From CAVZLD01 sp964522605 (GTDB taxonomy: Bacteria > Planctomycetota > Planctomycetia > Pirellulales > Pirellulaceae): DNA of 11,742 nt. The notes below the pieces were generated by a model, which searched no databases, was not told the DNA's origin, and saw only the letters and a program-made list of their open reading frames with translations. A program made the position numbers and the translations under genes. Shown here piece by piece: positions 7,882 through 11,742 of this stretch. Location: positions 1 through 11,742 of the forward strand of contig CAZFWV010000222.1 of NCBI GenBank assembly GCA_964522605.1, written 5' to 3'. Each line of letters starts with the position of its first letter. Positions within the stretch are counted from its first letter, which is position 1.

Positions 7882-7915
7882 ACTCCGCCCCTGCAGTCAT
7901 GCCAGGATCAAATCA

Positions 7916-9208
7916 ATGAGAATCGTGATGATGACCAACACGTTTCTTCCGCACACGGGGGGCGTGGCTCGATCGGTTGCATCGTTCAGCGAAGCCTTCC
8001 TGGCACGAGGGCATCGTGTGACCGTAATCGCGCCAACATTTGAGGGGGAGTCTGAAGCGGAACCCGATGTGATTCGCGTTCCAGCGGTTCAGAATTTCAA
8101 TGGGAGTGATTTCTCAGTGCGCCTACCCATTCCGGGGTTTTTGACGAAGAAAATGGACCATCTGCAACCCGACGTGATCCATTCTCACCACCCGTTTCTC
8201 CTTGGACATACCGCATTGAGAATTGCCGCAATGCGCAATCTACCGATCGTCTTCACGCACCACACCATGTATGAGCGCTACACGCACTACGTGCCCGCTG
8301 ATTCGATGGCCATGAAGCGGTTTGCAATACAATTGGCGACAGACTACGCGAATTCGTGTGATCAGGTGATCGCTCCGAGTGAGAGCATAGGGCAGATCCT
8401 GAAGGAGCGAGGTGTGACAACTCCGATTCGGGCGATTCCGACGGGCATTGATCAGGCAGTATTCCGCCACGGTGATGGCCAGGCTGCACGAAGCCGTTAC
8501 GAGATCCCCGGCGATGCGTTCGTTGTTGGCCACGTAGGTCGCTTGGCTCCGGAGAAGAATCTCGCCTTCCTGACGCGAGCCGTCGCCGATTTTTTGGAGG
8601 GTAATAAGAAGGCGCATTTCCTGTTGATTGGCGATGGGCCAGATCAGGAAATGATCCGCTCCGTGTTCCAGGCGCGAAACCTATCGGACCGATTTCACCA
8701 TCCGCAGGGAGCTCTTGACGGTCAGAATCTAACAGATGCCTATCATGCGATGGACGTATTTGCCTTTGCCTCGCATACCGAGACTCAGGGAATGGTGTTG
8801 GCTGAGGCGATGACGGCCGGTGTGCCCGTGGTCGCGATCGACGCGCCAGGTGTACGGGAAATCGTGCGCGATGGGGTCAACGGCCATCTGCTGCCGAAGG
8901 AAAGCGAGGCGCAGTTTGTTGAAGCTCTGGCAGATTTGGCGTTCGCGGATGAAAAGACACGGGCTCGGCAGTCTGCGGCTGCCCGCGATACGGCGGAAGA
9001 ATTCTCCATGGATCGCTGTGCGACGAAGATGCTCGAATTGTACGAGGAGTGTCTGCAGAGGGCATCAACCCGGAAGCCGCCGGATGATGCGGTCTGGGCA
9101 ACACTCTTCCGCCGCATAGAAGAGGAATGGATGATCTGGTCAGGCGTTGGTCGAGCGGTGAGCGAGGCGATCCTGCCATCGGAGGAGAAGGATCCGGGGG
9201 AAGTCTAA
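7916..9208 (+). CDS. GT4-family glycosyltransferase (diacylglycerol glucosyltransferase-like)
   Basis: This retaining GT-B glycosyltransferase of 430 residues uses a nucleotide-sugar donor. The N-terminal acceptor half starts MRIVMMTNTFLPHTGG with the glycine loop at 14-17, and HHTMYERYTHYVP (115-127) is typical of enzymes that glucosylate diacylglycerol. The donor half carries GHVGRLAPEKN (R209, K214), LIGDGP (237-242) and the EX7E motif E289/E297 in TETQGMVLAEAMTAG, then GVPVVAIDAPGVREIV. A charged tail of about 45 residues follows the fold. There is no transmembrane segment, so a cytoplasmic or membrane-peripheral location is likely. AGGA at 7904-7907 lies 8 nt before the ATG. Glycolipid synthesis is the best guess, but an alpha-mannosyl- or other hexosyltransferase is possible. 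The gene is divergent from the GH65 operon and convergent with the baeRF gene. Confidence 0.85.
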   Translation: MRIVMMTNTFLPHTGGVARSVASFSEAFLARGHRVTVIAPTFEGESEAEPDVIRVPAVQNFNGSDFSVRLPIPGFLTKKMDHLQPDVIHSHHPFLLGHTALRIAAMRNLPIVFTHHTMYERYTHYVPADSMAMKRFAIQLATDYANSCDQVIAPSESIGQILKERGVTTPIRAIPTGIDQAVFRHGDGQAARSRYEIPGDAFVVGHVGRLAPEKNLAFLTRAVADFLEGNKKAHFLLIGDGPDQEMIRSVFQARNLSDRFHHPQGALDGQNLTDAYHAMDVFAFASHTETQGMVLAEAMTAGVPVVAIDAPGVREIVRDGVNGHLLPKESEAQFVEALADLAFADEKTRARQSAAARDTAEEFSMDRCATKMLELYEECLQRASTRKPPDDAVWATLFRRIEEEWMIWSGVGRAVSEAILPSEEKDPGEV

Positions 9209-9220
9209 TGCCCGGGGGCA
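9209..9220. terminator. Short GC hairpin between convergent genes (weak terminator candidate)
   Basis: TGCCC-GG-GGGCA starts immediately after the GT4 stop codon in the 31-bp gap to the baeRF stop. The arms are perfect, but the loop is only 2 nt (a TGCC/GGCA stem with a 4-nt loop is more realistic). No T-run follows on either strand, so it may be a bidirectional structure or chance. Confidence 0.25.
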
Positions 9221-9239
9221 CGATGCGATGGGGCGATGA

Positions 9240-10406
9240 TCAGTACCGATAAACTGCGGCGGCCGGGCCGTGATCGTTCAATTCGTCCGGGGCGAAGGTA
9301 AGAACGTCGCCGCCATTGAGATATGTCAGCCCCGTGGCAAAGTTGATCAACTCTCTATCGTTTGTCTGCCGCGATTCATGTACGACAAGTTTCCGAGTAC
9401 CGCAGTCAAACTCGCCCCACAAATGCTGACGGTCAGAGACGAGCAATTTGGCAATCCTTCCGTCCGCTGCCGCAGGCAAGATCTCCTTGGGATCGCTGCT
9501 CGCACGGCTCTTGGCGATGGCTCCGTAAAAATCGGCGAGCGTACGGGCTCGAAGTTCGGAATGCTGTTGTCTGAGAATCGGCCAAGCCGCGTCGCGCAGC
9601 TGCTGATCCGATAGCTCATCGGGATTGCCCGTGACACTGGCATCCAATGTGTTGGGATAAGAATTGGCTTGCCGGTAGATCGGAATCAGCGATTCATCCG
9701 CCGCTAACACTAATGGGGCTGTCTGTTCTGCGAGTACGCTTTGGAGTGCGCTATCCGTCATTTGACAGAATTCTAGCAACCGGACCTTTTGTTCTGCCCG
9801 ATCCGTACCCACTCCCTGACCGTGGAATCGCGCCGCACGCTGACTGCCCGTTCCTGCCGTGGGCGCACCCTTCGTATGAAACTGCAGTGATTTCTCGGCG
9901 TCAATGTATTGCACCAACTCACCCATATCTGCAGGTAGGTCGTCCACGGCATACCGTTCGACCGTGTCCCGCGTCGCTTGCAGAAACCGAACTCGTTTCG
10001 GACTCAATGCCAGGATAAAGAACGTGGTATCCTCAGCCAGGATCGGGAAGAGCGGAGTGATGTGAAACCGATCGCCTACGACGGACAGATCCTCGAACGA
10101 TCTCGGCAGCCGAAAATGCAGCATGGTGGTCGGAGTTAAGAAGATCGCCAGACCGTCTGCCTGGTGTGCCCAGAAGAGGTCGTCTACAAGCAGGTCCCGT
10201 AGCGACTGCAAGTAATCACGCGCGGCCGCAGACCGCATGCCGCGGCGAATCAACTCCTCCTGGGCCTCTTCAGTTCGCTTTTTCAGTCGCAACGGATCTT
10301 GTCGCGTTTCTCGACCGGTCCGATGAGTGGGAAGGTAGATCGACACGCAATGCGGGTCGCGGGTCGCGGCCAATTCTCGAAGACTTCTTGGCGTAAGGAT
10401 ATCCAC
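9240..10406 (-). CDS. baeRF-family protein (bacterial archaeo-eukaryotic release factor-like, baeRF3 type)
   Basis: This 388-residue soluble protein resembles the bacterial relatives of eRF1/aRF1/Pelota, which are proposed to act on ribosomes; no biochemical role is firmly known for this type. Recognisable parts are CVSIYLPTHRTGRE near the N-terminus (20-33), a middle stretch FFILALSPKRVRFLQA (129-144), and PLVLAADESLIPIYRQANSY with TGNPDEL (231-265). The C-terminus, GDVLTFAPDELNDHGPAAAVYRY, is typical of the family. The classical GGQ tripeptide is absent; the equivalent loop appears to be RFHGQGVGTDRAEQ (193-206). Translation starts at GTG 10406, with AAAGGA 6 nt upstream (10413-10418). The start lies only 12 bp after the stop of the sigma-54 activator gene, so the two are almost certainly co-transcribed. 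Confidence 0.85.
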   Translation of the reverse strand: MDILTPRSLRELAATRDPHCVSIYLPTHRTGRETRQDPLRLKKRTEEAQEELIRRGMRSAAARDYLQSLRDLLVDDLFWAHQADGLAIFLTPTTMLHFRLPRSFEDLSVVGDRFHITPLFPILAEDTTFFILALSPKRVRFLQATRDTVERYAVDDLPADMGELVQYIDAEKSLQFHTKGAPTAGTGSQRAARFHGQGVGTDRAEQKVRLLEFCQMTDSALQSVLAEQTAPLVLAADESLIPIYRQANSYPNTLDASVTGNPDELSDQQLRDAAWPILRQQHSELRARTLADFYGAIAKSRASSDPKEILPAAADGRIAKLLVSDRQHLWGEFDCGTRKLVVHESRQTNDRELINFATGLTYLNGGDVLTFAPDELNDHGPAAAVYRY

Positions 10407-10412
10407 ACCAGA

Positions 10413-10418
10413 TCCTTT
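10413..10418 (-). promoter_or_regulatory. Ribosome binding site deciding the GTG start of the baeRF gene
   Basis: AAAGGA on the minus strand, 6 nt before GTG 10406, fills most of the 12-bp gap after the activator stop codon (TAG). It supports the GTG start and independent re-initiation within one transcript. Confidence 0.7.
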
Positions 10419-11486
10419 CTAGCAGGGAATATTATCGGTTTCTGTTTCAGATTCTGTTTGTAGGCCCCATTTTTTGAGCTTTCGCTGCAGGGTACGCACC
10501 GAAATTCCCAAAGACCGCGCTGTGTGAGAGCGGTTCCCATGGTGCCGGTCGAGTCGGTCCAGAACGATGATCTTCTCCGTTTCGTCGAGCGTCATGTGCA
10601 TCGGAAGCTGCCCATTACGTGGTTGGTCGAGCGTTCCTTTGCGGACGGTCGTCGGCAGGTCATCAATCGTGAGCGTCTGAGAACGAGCCATTACGACCAT
10701 ACTTTCGATGCAATTCCGCAGTTGTCGCACATTACCGGGCCACGCATAGCTACGCAGATAATTCATCAGCTCAGGGTCAAGCGCGAGTAACGGCCTGCCA
10801 TTGCGCCGACATAGATCACGCATGAAGTAATGGATCAGAAGCAGGATATCTCCGGGACGGTCCCGTAACGGTGGAATGTGGACGGATACAACATTGAGTC
10901 GGTAATACAGATCCTCGCGAAACTTCCCTTCTCGGACCATTTGTTCAAGATTATTCCGCGTTGCCGCAACGACGCGCACGTCGACCTGCTTTTCCGTCCC
11001 GCCTCCCACCGGTCTGACCTTCTGGTCCTCAAGCACTCGCAGAAGGTTGGCTTGACATGACAGTTCCAGGTCGCCAATCTCGTCAATAAATAACGTTCCA
11101 CCATCAGCGGCTTCGAACAAGCCAATTCGACGTACCGAGGCATCGGTGAATGCGCCGCGGACGTGACCGAATAACTCGCTCTCGACCAGGGTCGTCGGTA
11201 CAGCCGCAATATTGACGATGACGAGCGGCTTGCGAGACCGCCTGCTGTTTTCGTGAATCGCGTCTGCGAAAAGCTCTTTCCCGGTGCCGGATTCGCCGCG
11301 AATAAGAACTGTGCACTCACTCTGAGCGGCGCGGCGTGTGCGATCCAACGCGTCGAGAACCGACTGGGAAGCGCCAACAATTCGTTCGAATCCGGGCAGA
11401 CGATGAAGTCGGTCATCCAGCTGATGCGGATCAAACCCGTTCTCCATTGCGCCGAGTTCTGGCGTCTCAAGATATGCGGTTGCCAT
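10419..11486 (-). CDS. Sigma-54-dependent transcriptional activator, AAA+ domain plus Fis-type HTH, no receiver domain
   Basis: This bacterial enhancer-binding protein uses ATP to open promoters bound by RNA polymerase-sigma-54. From ATG 11486 it has 355 residues: a short N-terminus of about 30 residues with no sensory domain, the AAA+ domain (about 31-275) and a C-terminal Fis-type helix-turn-helix (about 311-341, GNRSHTARSLGISVRTLQRK). Walker A is GESGTGKE (64-71), Walker B GGTLFIDEIGDL (129-140), arginine fingers lie in REDLYYRL (190-197) and sensor II is WPGNVRQLRN (249-258). The sigma-54 contact loop reads GAFTDA (111-116) instead of GAFTGA. The frame is open upstream to a GTG at 11681, but GGGAGGAG 4 nt before ATG 11486 is an excellent ribosome site and settles the start. 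With no receiver or GAF domain, activity is probably set by expression level or a partner protein. baeRF is its co-transcribed neighbour. Confidence 0.93.
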   Translation of the reverse strand: MATAYLETPELGAMENGFDPHQLDDRLHRLPGFERIVGASQSVLDALDRTRRAAQSECTVLIRGESGTGKELFADAIHENSRRSRKPLVIVNIAAVPTTLVESELFGHVRGAFTDASVRRIGLFEAADGGTLFIDEIGDLELSCQANLLRVLEDQKVRPVGGGTEKQVDVRVVAATRNNLEQMVREGKFREDLYYRLNVVSVHIPPLRDRPGDILLLIHYFMRDLCRRNGRPLLALDPELMNYLRSYAWPGNVRQLRNCIESMVVMARSQTLTIDDLPTTVRKGTLDQPRNGQLPMHMTLDETEKIIVLDRLDRHHGNRSHTARSLGISVRTLQRKLKKWGLQTESETETDNIPC

Positions 11487-11490
11487 GGCA

Positions 11491-11500
11491 CTCCTCCCTT
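11491..11500 (-). promoter_or_regulatory. Strong Shine-Dalgarno deciding the activator start
   Basis: AAGGGAGGAG on the minus strand ends 4 nt before ATG 11486, the best ribosome site in the window. It fixes the activator at 355 residues and excludes the longer frame beginning at GTG 11681, whose extra 65 residues show no family resemblance. Confidence 0.85.
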
Positions 11501-11574
11501 TTCTTTGCTGAACGCCTCGACGGGCGGTCATTGTTTCCCATGCCTTTGCGATCGGCAGCGCCTTCCATCGAGAA

Positions 11575-11590
11575 GCAATCGCTTTGCCCA
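11575..11590 (-). promoter_or_regulatory. Sigma-54-like promoter candidate upstream of the activator gene
   Basis: The minus strand reads TGGGCAAAGCGATTGC. GG at 11588-11587 and GC at 11576-11575 are separated by 10 nt, CA follows GG, and TTGC-TT is intact at -12; the T before GG is replaced by G. The predicted start near 11563 gives a leader of about 77 nt to ATG 11486. If real, the activator may control its own operon. The match is weaker than the one at 7453-7468. Confidence 0.35.
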
Positions 11591-11598
11591 AGTCCGTC

Positions 11599-11647
11599 AG
11601 GCATGATGCCTTAATCGTAAAGGAGTCGGGTATCGCTCGATAATCGA
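11599..11647. promoter_or_regulatory. Paired short palindromes upstream of the activator gene
   Basis: AGGCAT-G-ATGCCT (11599-11611, perfect 6-bp arms) and TCGAT-A-ATCGA (11637-11647, perfect 5-bp arms) have centres 37 bp apart, just upstream of the sigma-54-like match. They could be operator or activator sites. The two sequences differ from each other and from the palindromes at 7537-7580, so no shared site is shown. Confidence 0.22.
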
Positions 11648-11742
11648 TAAATCTGGTAATCCGAAGTCCGAATTCTTCCACCAGAGTCCATGGGGTGTTT
11701 CCAGCAGCGCATTGCTGGGAGGTTCCCCTAGCCCACTTGGTG

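Larger units (their letters stand above)
7403..7915. other. Divergent intergenic control region between the GH65 operon and the GT4 gene
   Basis: This stretch of about 510 bp lies between the divergent starts at 7402 and 7916. It holds the sigma-54 promoter of the left operon (7453-7468) and an inverted repeat immediately upstream of it (CATTC 7472-7476 / GAATG 7485-7489). Two CTC...GAG palindromes follow at 7537-7548 and 7568-7580. There is a GC-rich repeat-like element near 7627-7660 and a weaker plus-strand sigma-54-like match at 7776-7791. Only weak short open frames occur, so it is read mainly as regulatory DNA. Confidence 0.55.

Noticed and set aside
11487..11681. GTG 11681 as the activator start
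   Set aside because: ATG 11486 has a near-perfect GGGAGGAG ribosome site, and the extra 65 residues do not resemble a receiver, GAF or PAS domain.
1..11742. CRISPR arrays, tRNA or rRNA genes, transposases, insertion-sequence ends
   Set aside because: No regularly spaced repeats, tRNA-like cloverleaf, rRNA motifs or transposase motifs were seen on either strand by reading.

Overview
The window carries six confident protein genes. It looks like the chromosome of a Gram-negative, sigma-54-using bacterium of medium GC content (roughly mid-50s %, estimated by eye). The gene mix is an M50-type protease tail with CBS domains, a baeRF release-factor-like protein beside a Fis-type sigma-54 activator, a GH65/GH77/TreZ glucan operon and a GT4 glycosyltransferase. 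This suggests a planctomycete (Pirellula/Rhodopirellula-like) or a deltaproteobacterium-like lineage. No rRNA or other phylogenetic marker is present, so the assignment is inference.

Layout. Positions 1-492 (+) are the 3' end of a gene with a CBS pair, probably a site-2 protease. A short convergent gap follows. A minus-strand operon then covers 7402 down to 643: a GH65 glycoside phosphorylase/hydrolase, a GH77 4-alpha-glucanotransferase (MalQ) and malto-oligosyltrehalose trehalohydrolase (TreZ). malQ and treZ overlap by ATGA. About 500 bp of divergent control DNA (7403-7915) separates this operon from a plus-strand GT4 glycosyltransferase (7916-9208). The GT4 gene converges on a second minus-strand operon, 11486 down to 9240, which encodes a receiver-less sigma-54 activator followed 12 bp later by a baeRF-family protein.

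Main observation. A near-consensus sigma-54 (-24/-12) promoter lies at 7453-7468 on the minus strand, about 50 bp before the first credible ATG of the GH65-malQ-treZ operon. Its own candidate activator is encoded about 3 kb away. Weaker sigma-54-like matches lie before the activator gene and before the GT4 gene. Together they suggest a local sigma-54 regulon that joins glucan/trehalose turnover, a glycosyltransferase and a ribosome-associated-looking baeRF protein, possibly as a stress or starvation response. The regulatory link is inferred from proximity and promoter motifs.

Pathway logic. MalQ reshuffles malto-oligosaccharides. TreZ releases trehalose from malto-oligosyltrehalose. The GH65 enzyme could phosphorolyse trehalose or maltose to glucose and beta-glucose-1-phosphate. 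TreY, which makes the TreZ substrate, and beta-phosphoglucomutase are absent from the window and must be elsewhere if the route is complete.
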